A DNA stretch of 64,000 bases from Rhizobiaceae bacterium (GCA_023953835.1 JAMLJB010000001.1:2701501-2765500), one strand, 5' to 3'; positions 31,283-41,092 are shown, counted from the stretch's first letter. A program made the numbers and translations. Notes: a model not told the origin generated them from the sequence alone.

Positions 31283-33148
31283 ATGACGACATCCTATAGC
31301 AGGTTTCGCGATCCCGCGCTGTCGACGCGCGGCATTCCGCAATTGTTTGCGGACCGCTGCGCAGCGACGCCGCTGGCGGTCGCGTTCCGCCATAAGGATC
31401 TGGGCCTCTATCAAGAAGTGACGTGGGAAGCCTATCGGCGTGACGTGGCGCATTGCCTGGCCGGTTTGCAGGAACTGGGCCTCAAGCGGGGCGACCGCAT
31501 AGCAACCATGTCGGACCCCTGCCGGGAATTTCTCGTGGCCGACATGGCCGCGATGACGGGCGGCGCGATCTGCTACGGAATATACACGACATGCTCCGTG
31601 CCGGAGGTCGAGCATCAGGTCGGCGACGGCGGCGCGGAAATCTTCCTGGCCGAGGATCAGGAATTCGTGGACAAGGTGCTCCAGGCGAAGGACAGCCTGC
31701 CGGGCATCAAGCATATCGTGGTTTTCGATACGCGCGCGCTGTTCAACTATCGCGACCCGCGCATCATAAACTTCGCCGAAGTCGTGGCACGCGGACGTGA
31801 GCGTCTGGCCGGTCGCGACGAGGCCGATTTCCTGTCGGAACATGCCGATCGCGTGAAGGCCGACGATCTGGCCGTGATCGTTTACACCTCGGGAACGACG
31901 GGCGCGCCAAAGGGCGCGCTGCATGACCACATCTCCCTGATGTGGGGCTTTGGCAATGCCTATCTGGAAGCTTTCCCGGAACTCAGGAGCGGCGAGCACA
32001 GGGCCATTTCGCACCTGCCGATGGCGCATCTGATCGAGCGGTCCATGTCGATCTGCCTGCCGCTGGTTGCCGATGTCGTGCCGCATATTGGCGAAGAGAC
32101 GGAAAACCTGATGGGCGCGCTCTATGAGGTGCAGCCGACATTCCTCAATGTCGTGCCGCGCATTCTGGAAAAGCTCGCCGCGCAGGTCGTGACCGGCATC
32201 CAGCGCAGCAGCCGCACCAAGCGCTATGCCTATGAATGGGCGGTCGGGGTCGGACGCCGGTTTCGGGAAGCCGAATGGCGTGGGGAGCAGCCGGGTGTGG
32301 CGCTGACGGCGCAATACCGCGTCGCGCAGGCGCTGGTTTTCCAGCCGATGCTTCGCAAGATGGGGTTATCGAAAATTCGGAGCATCCTGTGCGCGGGCGC
32401 CCCCCTGCCGGCAAAGATCCATGAGCTTTGGGAGATCTGGGGCGTCAACGTCCGAAATCTCTACGGCATCACCGAAGGCGGCTACGTGTTGTGCCAGTCC
32501 GGCGCATTTCCGCACCCGATGCGGGGCGGCACGCCGATACCGCCGCGCGAGGTGCGCCTTGGTCCGGACGGAGAACTGCTGGTGTGCGGCCCCGGCCTGT
32601 TTCGGGGCTATTGGCGCAACGAGGCGGCAAGCAAGGCCGCGCTTGAAGACGGATGGCTTTGCACGGGCGATGTCGCCGACGAGGCGAAGCCGGGCGAGTT
32701 CCGCATCGTCGACCGCAAGAAGGACATCATGATCACCAGCGGGGGCAAGAACATCGCGCCCAGCGAAATCGAGAATCTGTTGAAGGGAAGCCCGTTCATC
32801 AGCGAGGCGATCCTCATCGGCGACAGCATGAAGTTCGTCAGCGCGCTCGTTGAGATCGACTTCGGAACGGTGTCGGAGTGGGCGCGCCAGAACCGCGTCA
32901 TCTATACGAGCTTCAATTCGCTGGTGGAGTGTCCCGAGGTGGTGTCGCTCATCCAGCAGGAAATCGATGCGGCCAACGGCCAGTTGGCGCGCGTCGAGCA
33001 GGTCAAGAAATTCCGCATCATCCCGAAAGAGCTGGACCCTGAGGAGGGGGACACGACTCCGACGCGGAAGATCAAGCGCAAGCATATGCATGCCATGTTC
33101 GGGGACCTGATCCGCGACATGTACAAGGAGGAGAAGACGCCGGCCTGA
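31283..33148 (+). CDS. AMP-dependent acyl-CoA synthetase/ligase (long-chain type)
   Basis: A 621-residue adenylate-forming enzyme. The P-loop YTSGTTGAPKG is near residues 201-211, the adenine-binding NLYGITEGGYV near 390 and the hinge DRKKDIMITSGGKNIAPSEIE near 475-495. The ATG at 31283 is chosen because translation of the preceding 53 codons is antisense-like filler within the aldehyde dehydrogenase gene. Size and motifs fit long-chain fatty acyl-CoA synthetases (FadD15-like), though actual substrates may be aromatic or branched acids. It activates the acid for the thiolase and CoA-transferase steps in this operon. Confidence 0.92.
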   Translation: MTTSYSRFRDPALSTRGIPQLFADRCAATPLAVAFRHKDLGLYQEVTWEAYRRDVAHCLAGLQELGLKRGDRIATMSDPCREFLVADMAAMTGGAICYGIYTTCSVPEVEHQVGDGGAEIFLAEDQEFVDKVLQAKDSLPGIKHIVVFDTRALFNYRDPRIINFAEVVARGRERLAGRDEADFLSEHADRVKADDLAVIVYTSGTTGAPKGALHDHISLMWGFGNAYLEAFPELRSGEHRAISHLPMAHLIERSMSICLPLVADVVPHIGEETENLMGALYEVQPTFLNVVPRILEKLAAQVVTGIQRSSRTKRYAYEWAVGVGRRFREAEWRGEQPGVALTAQYRVAQALVFQPMLRKMGLSKIRSILCAGAPLPAKIHELWEIWGVNVRNLYGITEGGYVLCQSGAFPHPMRGGTPIPPREVRLGPDGELLVCGPGLFRGYWRNEAASKAALEDGWLCTGDVADEAKPGEFRIVDRKKDIMITSGGKNIAPSEIENLLKGSPFISEAILIGDSMKFVSALVEIDFGTVSEWARQNRVIYTSFNSLVECPEVVSLIQQEIDAANGQLARVEQVKKFRIIPKELDPEEGDTTPTRKIKRKHMHAMFGDLIRDMYKEEKTPA

Positions 33149-33196
33149 TCGTTTGCGATCGATCCGGCAACCAACGTCAATCATCGGGAGGAAACG

Positions 33197-34363
33197 ATGA
33201 CGAAACAATGCATGGCCGCGATAACGGCGTTACTGATAGGTGTGGCCGGGCCGGCAATGGCCGAGGACTACAGGCTGGGCTACATCACCGACCTTTCCGG
33301 CCCGCTCGCGGGTTCCTACACGCCGGTTTGGGAGGGCTTCGACCTCTATATGAAGTCCCGCAACGCGGCGGGCGGGATCAACGGCAATCAAGTCGAGACG
33401 TTCCTCGACGACGATGGGCTCAGGGCTGACCGTTCGGTCGCTGCCGCCAAGAAGCAGATCGAGCGCGACAACGTTATCGGCATCTTCGGGCTGAGCCTCA
33501 GTTCGACGCACGGGCCGACCTTTGCGGAAACACGGCAGGCCGGAATTCCTGTTGTCACGTCCTTCAGCGGGATCATCGACGCGCTGCCGCCCGCCAAGCC
33601 CTATTCCTACAGCACCGGCGTTATGTTCGAGGTCGCGGGCGAAGCGATTGCCACGCTCAGCAAGCAGATCGCGCCGAGCGGCAAGGTGGTCGGCGTGACG
33701 TTCGACAGCGTCGGCGGACGAGCCGCTTTGCGGCACAACCAGCTCATGGCGCAAAAGCTCGGCTATCAATGGGGCGAAGTGATCTTCCCCGTTCGCACCG
33801 CCGATTTCACGCCGTTTGCACAGGCGATCGTCAATGAGAAGCCGGACATCGTGGTAGGCCACTACGGCGCGGAGCAGAATCTTGGCGTGATCGCGGCATT
33901 GCGCGCGACCGGCTACACCGGCCCCTATGTCATTGCCTCCTATGGTGCGTCCGAGGCCACGGTGCAGCAGGCGGCCGAACAGTCGGGCGATGCGGAAAAC
34001 CTCTATATGGTTTCGCGTTATGCGCCCGCGACGCACGAGGGCGCTGGCATTGCCGCGCTGCGTCAGGCCGCGGAGGCCGCGGGCGTCACGCCGACGAGCA
34101 TGCACGTCACCGGCTGGGCGTTGGGAATGGTCGCAGAGGAGGCGCTCAAGAAGTGCGGGGCAAGTTGCGACAAGGCGGGCCTCGACAAGGCGTTGCAGCA
34201 GGTCAATATCGATACGCAGGGCCTGACCGGCGGTCCGATTGAGATGTCGGCAGACGATCACTACGGCCCGACATATTGGAAACTGTACAAATGGGACGGC
34301 GAAAAGCTCGTCGGTACGGGTGACTGGCACAAGCAAACCACCGTCGAGTTCCTCGGTCAGTAG
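33197..34363 (+). CDS. Substrate-binding protein of the second HAAT-type ABC importer
   Basis: A 388-residue Peripla_BP_6 protein with a signal peptide (MTKQCMAAITALLIGVAG, cleavage likely after Ala22 in AMA/ED). GGGAGGAAACG precedes the ATG. The ligand-site segment LGYITDLSGPLAGSYTPVWEG opens the mature protein. It begins 48 bp after the CoA ligase stop and is followed 9 bp on by its permease, so uptake and catabolism form one transcription unit. The cargo is therefore likely the organic acid handled by the ligase, not leucine. Confidence 0.93.
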   Translation: MTKQCMAAITALLIGVAGPAMAEDYRLGYITDLSGPLAGSYTPVWEGFDLYMKSRNAAGGINGNQVETFLDDDGLRADRSVAAAKKQIERDNVIGIFGLSLSSTHGPTFAETRQAGIPVVTSFSGIIDALPPAKPYSYSTGVMFEVAGEAIATLSKQIAPSGKVVGVTFDSVGGRAALRHNQLMAQKLGYQWGEVIFPVRTADFTPFAQAIVNEKPDIVVGHYGAEQNLGVIAALRATGYTGPYVIASYGASEATVQQAAEQSGDAENLYMVSRYAPATHEGAGIAALRQAAEAAGVTPTSMHVTGWALGMVAEEALKKCGASCDKAGLDKALQQVNIDTQGLTGGPIEMSADDHYGPTYWKLYKWDGEKLVGTGDWHKQTTVEFLGQ

Positions 34364-34372
34364 GCGCATACC

Positions 34373-35239
34373 ATGGAACTGGTCCTGAGCACCCTGGTCC
34401 TTGGGACCATCTATTCGATACTCGCCGCGGGAATTGTCGTGGTCTACAAGGCGTCGAGGGTGGTCAATTTTGCCCATGGCGAGCTTGCCGTCGTCGGCGC
34501 CTATGTCTTCTATTCCGCGAGCCTGATGGTTCCGGGCAAATCGCTCATGATGACAATTGTCGTCACCGGGCTGGTCAGCGCGGTCTTCGGGCTGGCCGTG
34601 TATGCGGCGCTCATGCGCCGTCTCATTGGCCAGCCGACCTTCGTTGCGGCCATGGTGACGATCGGCCTCGCAATCATCCTCAAGTCGCTGATCGTCATGT
34701 TCTGGAACTCGCGCAGCGTCGGCCTCAACATCGTGCGGCAGAACCTCTACATATTCGAGGAAGGCGGACGCATCACTGCGATGGACGTGATCACGCTTGC
34801 CATCGGGGTTCTGTTCTTCGCGGCGCTGTTCTTCTTCTTCCGCTTCACGCGCCTCGGCAGGCATTTCCGGGGTGCGGCGGAAAACCCGCTTCTGGCAAGC
34901 CAGCGGCAGGTGAATGTCAACCTGATCCTCAGCATCGCCTGGGCCACCGCGATATTTTCCGCTGCGTTGGCGGGAGTGCTTTTCGGTGCGCGTTCCATCC
35001 TGACGCCGCAAAGCGTCATCATCGGCTTGAGCGGGCTGACGGCTGCGCTCGTCGGCGGTCTCGATTCATTCAGGGGAGCGCTGCTCGGCGGATTTCTCGT
35101 TGCCGGGTGCAGCTATGCGACCGCGCGGCTGATCGATCCGGCGCTCAGCGAAACGGTGCCCTTCATCATTCTGCTGATTGTGATGACGTGGCGTCCGTGG
35201 GGTGTGTTCGGCACGCCCGAAGAACTCAACCGCGTGTAG
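34373..35239 (+). CDS. HAAT-family ABC permease, LivH type (second system)
   Basis: A 288-residue membrane protein with about eight hydrophobic segments. VVYKASRVVNFAHGELAVVGAYVF near residues 23-46 is the LivH hallmark and ALVGGLDSFRGALLGGFLVA near 224-243 the ATPase-contact region. A short phenylalanine-rich run (FFAALFFFFRF) marks helix 5. It pairs with the LivM-type protein encoded 11 bp downstream. Confidence 0.93.
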   Translation: MELVLSTLVLGTIYSILAAGIVVVYKASRVVNFAHGELAVVGAYVFYSASLMVPGKSLMMTIVVTGLVSAVFGLAVYAALMRRLIGQPTFVAAMVTIGLAIILKSLIVMFWNSRSVGLNIVRQNLYIFEEGGRITAMDVITLAIGVLFFAALFFFFRFTRLGRHFRGAAENPLLASQRQVNVNLILSIAWATAIFSAALAGVLFGARSILTPQSVIIGLSGLTAALVGGLDSFRGALLGGFLVAGCSYATARLIDPALSETVPFIILLIVMTWRPWGVFGTPEELNRV

Positions 35240-35250
35240 GAGAGACGGCG

Positions 35251-36327
35251 ATGCTTGCGAGAAGTCCCTATCTCCGCATGACCTACGCGGAAACCAACGA
35301 GATTGTCCGCGAACCCTACCAGAAGATACTGATCGCCATTGCACTGGTGTTCCTGCTGGCTGTCCCGGTCTTCTCCGGCAGCTACGGGCTCTACCTGTTC
35401 AATCTCACGCTGCTCGCCGTCATCAGCGCGGTTGGCCTCAACCTCTTGACCGGCTATTGCGGCCAGGTGTCGCTCGGCCATGCCAGCTTCATGGCCATCG
35501 GCGCGTTCGTAGCGGCCACCGCCGCCCAGCAGGGCGCACCCTTCTGGCTCTCCATTCCGCTTGCCTGCATCGCCGGCAGCGCGGTTGGCTTCATCGTGGG
35601 ACTGCCGGCCTTGCGCTTTCGCGGCATTTACCTCGCGATCACCACGCTTGCTATGCACTACGCGATCATTTTCGTGCTCACCACATATCAGACGAGCATG
35701 GGTTCGAGCGCGACTGCCGGCATAACACTTGCCGCTCCGTCGCTTTTCGGCGCGTCTCTCAAGGGAGACGTGGCGTGGTATTATATCCTGCTCGTCATTG
35801 CCTCTCTCGCCGTCCTGTTCGGTCTCAACCTCGCGCGGTCGCACATCGGACGCGCATGGGTCGCTATCCGCGATCGTGATATCGCCGCTGCGACGATGGG
35901 GATCAATGTCCCGCGCCTGAAGCTTCTCGCCTTCGTCACCAGTGCGGCACTTGCCGCGCTGTCGGGCAGCCTCGGCGCGTATTTCACAGGCGTCGTCACC
36001 GTCGAGGCATTCACGCTTGAACTCGCGATTCTTTCGCTTGCGGTCATCATTGTCGGCGGCATGGGCTCGATCCTCGGCTCGGTCTTCGGCGCGTTCTTCA
36101 TCACCTTGCTGCCATTCGTCATCGAAGCCGGGTTCGCGTCGCTTCCACGCGGCTGGCGGCCCGGCACGACCTCATACGGATTGCAGGAGGCGGCCATCGG
36201 CATCACCATCATCCTGTTCCTGCTTTTCGAGCCAAAGGGACTTGTCGAAATCTATCGGCGGGCAGCCGAATATTTCGAGCGTTGGCCGTTCCGCTATCGC
36301 GAAATTCAGCCCGGAGGACGCCGCTAG
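35251..36327 (+). CDS. HAAT-family ABC permease, LivM type (second system)
   Basis: A 358-residue LivM-type permease starting at ATG 35251 (AGGAGA upstream). The frame is open to 35107 but that part overlaps the LivH gene. Conserved LLTGYCGQVSLGHASFMAIGAFVAA near 66-90 and the coupling stretch IIVGGMGSILGSVFG near 265-280. It ends soon after the usual FEPKGLVEIY, unlike the extended LivM at 10521. It forms the inner-membrane pore with the LivH-type protein. Confidence 0.93.
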   Translation: MLARSPYLRMTYAETNEIVREPYQKILIAIALVFLLAVPVFSGSYGLYLFNLTLLAVISAVGLNLLTGYCGQVSLGHASFMAIGAFVAATAAQQGAPFWLSIPLACIAGSAVGFIVGLPALRFRGIYLAITTLAMHYAIIFVLTTYQTSMGSSATAGITLAAPSLFGASLKGDVAWYYILLVIASLAVLFGLNLARSHIGRAWVAIRDRDIAAATMGINVPRLKLLAFVTSAALAALSGSLGAYFTGVVTVEAFTLELAILSLAVIIVGGMGSILGSVFGAFFITLLPFVIEAGFASLPRGWRPGTTSYGLQEAAIGITIILFLLFEPKGLVEIYRRAAEYFERWPFRYREIQPGGRR

Positions 36328-36409
36328 AGCACCCGATGGCCGGTTGTCCGGACAGGACAAAGACAGAAACGACAGGCAGAATGATTCAATCAAACCGTGA
36401 AGTGCTCCA

Positions 36410-37216
36410 ATGATGAACGAAGCCATTCGCGAAGCACCGATACTCGATGTTCGGCAGCTTGAAGTCGTCTACAATCGCGTCGCAACCGCGGTGCAGGGCG
36501 TGAGCATTTCCGTCGCGCCGCGTGAGATCGTCGCGATGATCGGAACAAACGGGGCGGGAAAGACCACGACTCTGCGCGCGATCTCCGGCTTCCTTGCCTC
36601 CGAGGACGTCGAAATCACAGACGGCAGCGTCACGTTCGCGGATCGGTCGATCGGCGGTCACCTGCCGCATGATATCGCGCGTCGCGGCATCATCATCGTG
36701 CCTGAGCGTCAGAAGGTGTTCGAGACGCTGAATGTCGAGGACAACCTTCTCTTCAACCTGTCACGCAGCAATCGCAGGATTTGCGATCAGGTCTACGCAT
36801 ATTTTCCCCGATTGGCCGAACGGCGCGCGCAGAAAGCCGGGCTGCTGAGCGGCGGCGAGAAGCAGATGCTTGCCATCGGCATGGCGCTGATGTGCGAGCC
36901 GAAACTGCTGCTGGTCGACGAACTCTCGCTCGGCCTTGCGCCCATCGTGACGGACGAGATCATGCGGATCCTCCAGACTATCAATGCGGATCTCGGTCTT
37001 GCGATGCTCATTGTGGAGCAGAACGCGATTGCAGCGTTGCGCATCGCATCCTTCGGCTATGTGATGGAAGGCGGTCGCGTCGTCTTCAAGGGGTCGGCGT
37101 CCGGTCTCATGAAGCACGAGGACATCAAGGAATTCTACCTTGGCGGGTCGGGGGATTCGGCCCGCAGCTATCGCGATCTCAGGCAATACTCGCGCAAGCG
37201 GAGGTGGTGGGGATGA
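36410..37216 (+). CDS. HAAT-family ABC ATPase, LivF type (second system)
   Basis: A 268-residue ATPase; ATG at 36410 or 36413. Walker A GTNGAGKT at 45-52 is intact, signature LSGGEKQML follows, and Walker B reads VDELSLG, where LivF proteins usually have DEPSLG. The H-loop is Gln (VEQN), as common in LivF. An 82-bp gap after the LivM gene contains a short dyad (TTGTCC/GGACAA) but no clear terminator. It overlaps the LivG gene by 4 bp. Confidence 0.93.
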   Translation: MMNEAIREAPILDVRQLEVVYNRVATAVQGVSISVAPREIVAMIGTNGAGKTTTLRAISGFLASEDVEITDGSVTFADRSIGGHLPHDIARRGIIIVPERQKVFETLNVEDNLLFNLSRSNRRICDQVYAYFPRLAERRAQKAGLLSGGEKQMLAIGMALMCEPKLLLVDELSLGLAPIVTDEIMRILQTINADLGLAMLIVEQNAIAALRIASFGYVMEGGRVVFKGSASGLMKHEDIKEFYLGGSGDSARSYRDLRQYSRKRRWWG

Positions 37217-37995
37217 CCGGACCGAATGGCGCAAGGCTCGAGATCGACAATGTCACGCTGCGCTTTGGCGGCATCGCCGCGATAAACGGGGTGAGCTTTT
37301 CCGCTGAGCCGGGCGAACTGGTTGCGCTGGTCGGGCCCAACGGCGCGGGCAAGACCGCAATGCTCAACTGCATCAACGGCATCTACCGCGTGACGAGCGG
37401 CGATATAAGACTGGATGGCGAGAGCATCGTCGGCGGTGCTCTTCATCGCATGGTGGATCGCGGCATCGGGCGGGCCTTTCAGCATGCGGAACTGTTTCCC
37501 CACCTGACGGTGACGGAAAACTTGCTCACAGGCTGCCACACGCAGTTTCGGGCGGGTTTGTTGTCCGCGGGCATATATTTCGGCAAGGCGAAGCGGGAGG
37601 AGATCGCGCGGCGCGCGCGGGCGGAAGCCATCATCGACTTCTTCGAACTGTATCGTCAGCGCGACGAGCAGGTCGGCCAGTTGCCCTATGGGGTGCAGAA
37701 AATGGTAGGCGTTGCCCGCGCATTGATGATCGAGCCGAAGCTGCTTCTCCTCGACGAGCCATGCACAGGGCTGATCCGGGAAGAGCGAGAAAATCTCGCG
37801 CGATTCCTGATGCGGATCTGCCATGAGATCGGTCCGACCGTCATCTGGGTGGAGCATGACATGCAGATGGTCGCCGATCTTGCCGATCGCGTCGTGGTGA
37901 TGAATTTCGGGGCGAAGACCGCAGACGGCGCGCCGGACGAAATCCGAAGGGACCCGGAGGTCATTCGCGCTTATCTGGGGCAGGGGGTCAACTGA
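37213..37995 (+). CDS. HAAT-family ABC ATPase, LivG type (second system)
   Basis: A 260-residue ATPase starting with ATG at 37213 inside the end of the LivF gene. Walker A GPNGAGKT is at 41-48; Walker B LLDEPCTG is normal; the signature reads LPYGVQK, within the range seen in LivG. The H-loop has the expected histidine (VEHDMQ). It is the last gene of the uptake part; a regulator gene starts 180 bp later on the same strand. Confidence 0.93.
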   Translation: MTGPNGARLEIDNVTLRFGGIAAINGVSFSAEPGELVALVGPNGAGKTAMLNCINGIYRVTSGDIRLDGESIVGGALHRMVDRGIGRAFQHAELFPHLTVTENLLTGCHTQFRAGLLSAGIYFGKAKREEIARRARAEAIIDFFELYRQRDEQVGQLPYGVQKMVGVARALMIEPKLLLLDEPCTGLIREERENLARFLMRICHEIGPTVIWVEHDMQMVADLADRVVVMNFGAKTADGAPDEIRRDPEVIRAYLGQGVN

Positions 37996-38174
37996 TACGG
38001 GACGCTTCGCAGGAAACGCCATCGACTGTTCGGGGACAGATGCAGGAAGGCGACATCGCCTCGATTGATTTTGGTGTCATGGTGTTCTAGGAGGCACCGC
38101 CAACCCCCTGCCTCGGCATTGAGCGCTGCCGGTGAGCGCGCAGGGAAGCGGCGACAGGTGCGGAAAGGACCAGC

Positions 38175-38846
38175 ATGACCTTGAAATCCTCCTCGAGAAA
38201 GCTGTCGAGCCTCAGCGCAAACCAGACCGCCAATATTCCAACCACGATCAAGAACCCTGAGCGGGTCGCGCACCGGCGCACCGAACTGATCGAGGTCGCC
38301 ACGAAGCTCTTTCTTGAAAGGGGATTTCACAACACCTCAATCAGGGACATCGTCCGGGCGTGTTCGTTCAACATTGCCAGCCTTTACATGTATGTCTCTT
38401 CCAAGGAGGACATTCTCTATCTGGTTGCGCAGGACCTGATGAACAACATCCAGCGGGAACTCGAGCAAACGACCTTGTCCAAGACGTCGCCCCGCCGCTC
38501 GCTGGAAATCGGTTTTGCCACCTATTGCGGAATTGTCGACAGGCTGCGGCGCCCCATCCGCCTGCTCTATCGCGAGGTGGGTCGCCTTCCGCCTGAATTG
38601 CGGTCCAATGTGATGGCGACCGTCGCCGATGTCGTGAGCTTCTACGAGCGCATCATTCAGGAAGGGATCGAGCAGGGCGTCTTTCGCAAGGTGCCGGCCC
38701 GGGCGGCCGCCTTGCAGGTGATGTTCTCCGCGCATGCCATTGCGCTGCACACCCGCGAGATAAAGGAAATCTTCGAGCTCGAAGATTACATCAAATACCA
38801 GAAGAAATCGATGCTTTCAGGCTTGCTGGCCAGCGGCGAGAACTGA
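38175..38846 (+). CDS. TetR/AcrR-family transcriptional regulator
   Basis: A 223-residue regulator. After a 35-residue hydrophilic tail, the TetR DNA-binding domain begins at RRTELIEVATKLFLERGFHNTSIRDIVRACSFNIASLYMYVSSKEDILYLV (about residues 35-85). The C-terminal domain resembles TetR_C_33/KstR2-like regulators of CoA-ester catabolism. GGAAAGG precedes the ATG. It sits directly after the transporter genes of region C and is the natural candidate to control the operon at 25675 through an acyl-CoA effector, which is inference. The TGTCGACA at 38534 inside this gene is taken as chance. Confidence 0.9.
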   Translation: MTLKSSSRKLSSLSANQTANIPTTIKNPERVAHRRTELIEVATKLFLERGFHNTSIRDIVRACSFNIASLYMYVSSKEDILYLVAQDLMNNIQRELEQTTLSKTSPRRSLEIGFATYCGIVDRLRRPIRLLYREVGRLPPELRSNVMATVADVVSFYERIIQEGIEQGVFRKVPARAAALQVMFSAHAIALHTREIKEIFELEDYIKYQKKSMLSGLLASGEN

Positions 38847-38997
38847 GCGTACTCAGCACAGATGGGTGCGATTTCAATGCTCGTCCCGGTTGAGGGCCTT
38901 GTACGAAGGGCTATGCCGATAGTATTGACTGCTGGTCGAATTTGGTGGCCGTCCAACCGGACGCGACCGCCTTCAGAACGAATAGGAGAAGAATGCC

Positions 38998-39834
38998 ATG
39001 AAACTGCTGCGCTATGGCGAAGCGGGCGCCGAAAAGCCTGGTCTGGTCGATAAGGACGGCGGGATCCGTGACCTTTCAGGACACATCGCCGACATCAGCG
39101 GAACTTCGCTCGATCTGGCCAGCCTTTCCGGCCTTGACCCGCTGTCACTGCCGGTGGTCTCTGGAAGTCCGCGCATCGGCCCTTGCGTGGGGGGTGTTGG
39201 CAAGTTCATCTGCATCGGGTTGAACTATTCCGACCATGCCGCCGAAACTGGCGCGACCGTTCCGTCCGAACCGATCATCTTCATGAAGGCGACGTCCGCT
39301 ATTGTTGGGCCGAATGACGATGTTCTCATTCCACGCGGCTCGACCAAGACCGACTGGGAAGTGGAACTCGGCGTCGTCATCGGCAAGAAGGCAAAATATG
39401 TCTCGGAGGCGGATGCGCTGGACTATGTCGCCGGCTATTGCGTTTCGCATGACCTTTCGGAACGTGCGTACCAGATCGAGCGTCAGGGGCAGTGGACCAA
39501 GGGCAAGAGCTGCGACACATTCGGCCCGATCGGGCCGTGGCTCGTCACGAAGGATGAGGTCGCCGATCCTCAGAACCTAAAGATGTGGTTGAAGGTGAAC
39601 GGCCAGACGATGCAGGACGGCTCGACCCGGACGATGGTCTACGGGGTTGCGTTCCTCGTTTCCTATCTAAGCCAGTTCATGAGCCTGCAGCCCGGCGACA
39701 TCATTTCGACGGGCACGCCGCCCGGCGTCGGCATGGGCATGAAGCCGCAGCGCTATCTCAAGGCAGGCGACGTCGTCGAGCTCGGCATAGAAGGTCTCGG
39801 AACCCAGAAGCAGACCGTCAAGGCCGACGTCTAG
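38998..39834 (+). CDS. Fumarylacetoacetate hydrolase-family protein
   Basis: A 278-residue FAH-family enzyme. The metal-site residues fit the acidic cluster DWEVELGVVIG near 119-129 and the earlier NYSDHAAETG near 77-86 with the family histidine. The C-terminal half (GDIISTGTPPGVGMGMKP) is typical of ureidoglycolate-lyase and 2,4-diketo-3-deoxy-L-fuconate hydrolase-like members. GGAGAAGAATGCC precedes the ATG. It lies 151 bp behind the regulator gene and probably cleaves or hydrates a 2,4-dioxo acid at the end of a catabolic path. It is distinct from the remnant at 25384. Confidence 0.92.
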   Translation: MKLLRYGEAGAEKPGLVDKDGGIRDLSGHIADISGTSLDLASLSGLDPLSLPVVSGSPRIGPCVGGVGKFICIGLNYSDHAAETGATVPSEPIIFMKATSAIVGPNDDVLIPRGSTKTDWEVELGVVIGKKAKYVSEADALDYVAGYCVSHDLSERAYQIERQGQWTKGKSCDTFGPIGPWLVTKDEVADPQNLKMWLKVNGQTMQDGSTRTMVYGVAFLVSYLSQFMSLQPGDIISTGTPPGVGMGMKPQRYLKAGDVVELGIEGLGTQKQTVKADV

Positions 39835-39862
39835 GAACGCGCTGACCCTGGGGGCGGCAATT

Positions 39863-39894
39863 GGTCATGGCCCTAGCTATCCGTGGCCATGACC
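39863..39894. terminator. Bidirectional hairpin between convergent genes
   Basis: GGTCATGGCC at 39863-39872 pairs perfectly with GGCCATGACC at 39885-39894; loop 12 nt. It lies between the FAH gene and the L,D-transpeptidase gene, overlapping the latter's last codons. No long T-run is present, but placement between converging genes suits a shared terminator. Confidence 0.5.
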
Positions 39895-40844
39895 ACGAAA
39901 TCGTCGCCGGTGCGGGAATCGGGATGCAGTGGCGCATCCGTGAGAACCAGAACCATGCCCGCGTGCATGTTGGATCTCAGCGTGTCCGCGAAGTCCTTGG
40001 AGAGACCGATTCTGTTCAGGACGCTCTTTTTCTGAAAAAGGGTGGCCCCGGCGCCGCCGCTTCGGCTGACCTCGATCCACTGCAAGGCCTGCGAACCGCC
40101 GCGGGCCTGAAGCGAGAAAACATGGTTGCCGAGGGAGGATCCGCCGCTCACCGACAGTGGGCCTTGCGCGATTATCTCGTCGTTTTGAATGAGCAGGATC
40201 GACTTGTCCGAAGAGGAGGCAATGACCGAGGTGATCGGATATGACTCCGCTTCCGCCCAGTCGTCGGGATGCTTCCTGCCATCCTGCGAGGCGACAATAT
40301 TTTCGAACTGCCCCGCTTCATAGCCGTCGAGCACCATGCCCGGCTCGGTCAGGTCGCGGGGATCGTTCGGACCCGCGATGATGACCGGCGTGCCGAGGTG
40401 GGTAATCGAGAAAAGGTCGGCGGAAAACGCCATCGGAAGCCGCACGCATCCGTGTGATGCGGGATAGCCGGGAAGGTTTCCTGCGTGGAGTGCAATTCCC
40501 GACCACGTCAAACGATTCATGTTCGGCATCGGTGCATCGCTGTAGGTGCTCGATTTGTGGAACTTGTCTTTCTGGAGGATCACGAAGACCCCGGTGGGCG
40601 TATCGTGGCCGGGCTTGCCGCTCGAACAGGTGGACACCGCGATGCGGATGCCGTTGCGGTAAACGTGAACGCGCTGTTGAGGCAACGATACGATGATCGC
40701 GACGGGACCCTTAACCTCGCGATCCGGATGCCATGTGAACTCGCCCGGACGCATGTCCTTTATTTCGGTTAGCCCCTCGACAGCGAGCGCCGCCGAAGTA
40801 CCAAGCAGCAAAGTACCTATACAAAAGTCGCGCCGGTTGAGCAT
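39873..40844 (-). CDS. YkuD-type L,D-transpeptidase, probable Tat substrate
   Basis: A 323-residue exported protein. The N-terminus MLNRRDFCIGTLLLG carries a twin-arginine-like RRDF motif and a hydrophobic stretch. The YkuD catalytic motif H119-x-G-N with SHGC at 130-133 puts the nucleophile at Cys133. It cross-links meso-diaminopimelate residues of peptidoglycan or attaches proteins to it in the periplasm. The conserved domain covers about residues 48-155; the C-terminal 170 residues are family-variable and could bind ligand. An 8-bp dyad (40875-40900) lies upstream. Confidence 0.88.
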   Translation of the reverse strand: MLNRRDFCIGTLLLGTSAALAVEGLTEIKDMRPGEFTWHPDREVKGPVAIIVSLPQQRVHVYRNGIRIAVSTCSSGKPGHDTPTGVFVILQKDKFHKSSTYSDAPMPNMNRLTWSGIALHAGNLPGYPASHGCVRLPMAFSADLFSITHLGTPVIIAGPNDPRDLTEPGMVLDGYEAGQFENIVASQDGRKHPDDWAEAESYPITSVIASSSDKSILLIQNDEIIAQGPLSVSGGSSLGNHVFSLQARGGSQALQWIEVSRSGGAGATLFQKKSVLNRIGLSKDFADTLRSNMHAGMVLVLTDAPLHPDSRTGDDFVVMATDS

Positions 40845-40874
40845 GCTTGCCCCCGCAAAGGTTCAAAAGAGAGA

Positions 40875-40900
40875 AATACAGCCGGAAATTGAGCTGTATT
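40875..40900 (-). promoter_or_regulatory. Inverted repeat AATACAGC/GCTGTATT upstream of the L,D-transpeptidase gene
   Basis: AATACAGC at 40875-40882 and GCTGTATT at 40893-40900 form an 8-bp dyad 30-55 bp before the gene start at 40844. It may be an operator or a leader hairpin. No partner site is visible elsewhere in the window. Confidence 0.3.
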
Positions 40901-41092
40901 CTTAACTAAACCATAGGTCGCAGATCAATGGGTTCGGGCGCGAAAATTGTGCGCCGGTCAAGAATGCTTTCATGAGTGGCGCCAGGTATTACCCATTCGA
41001 CAGCCACGCGAAAAATGGTATCGTCGCCTCGTCCGAAAACCTGCGGCGCGCCGCCGCTTTCCTCAACACAGCTTCTGACGGTTCTGGACACG

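Noticed and set aside
33230..35011. 593-codon minus-strand frame over the second binding-protein and LivH genes
   Set aside because: Antisense to genes with signal peptide and membrane segments; no domain recognised.
38534..38541. Sixth TGTCGACA palindrome
   Set aside because: It lies inside the TetR coding sequence, lacks the -35 spacing and flanks of the other copies, and one chance 8-mer in 64 kb is expected.
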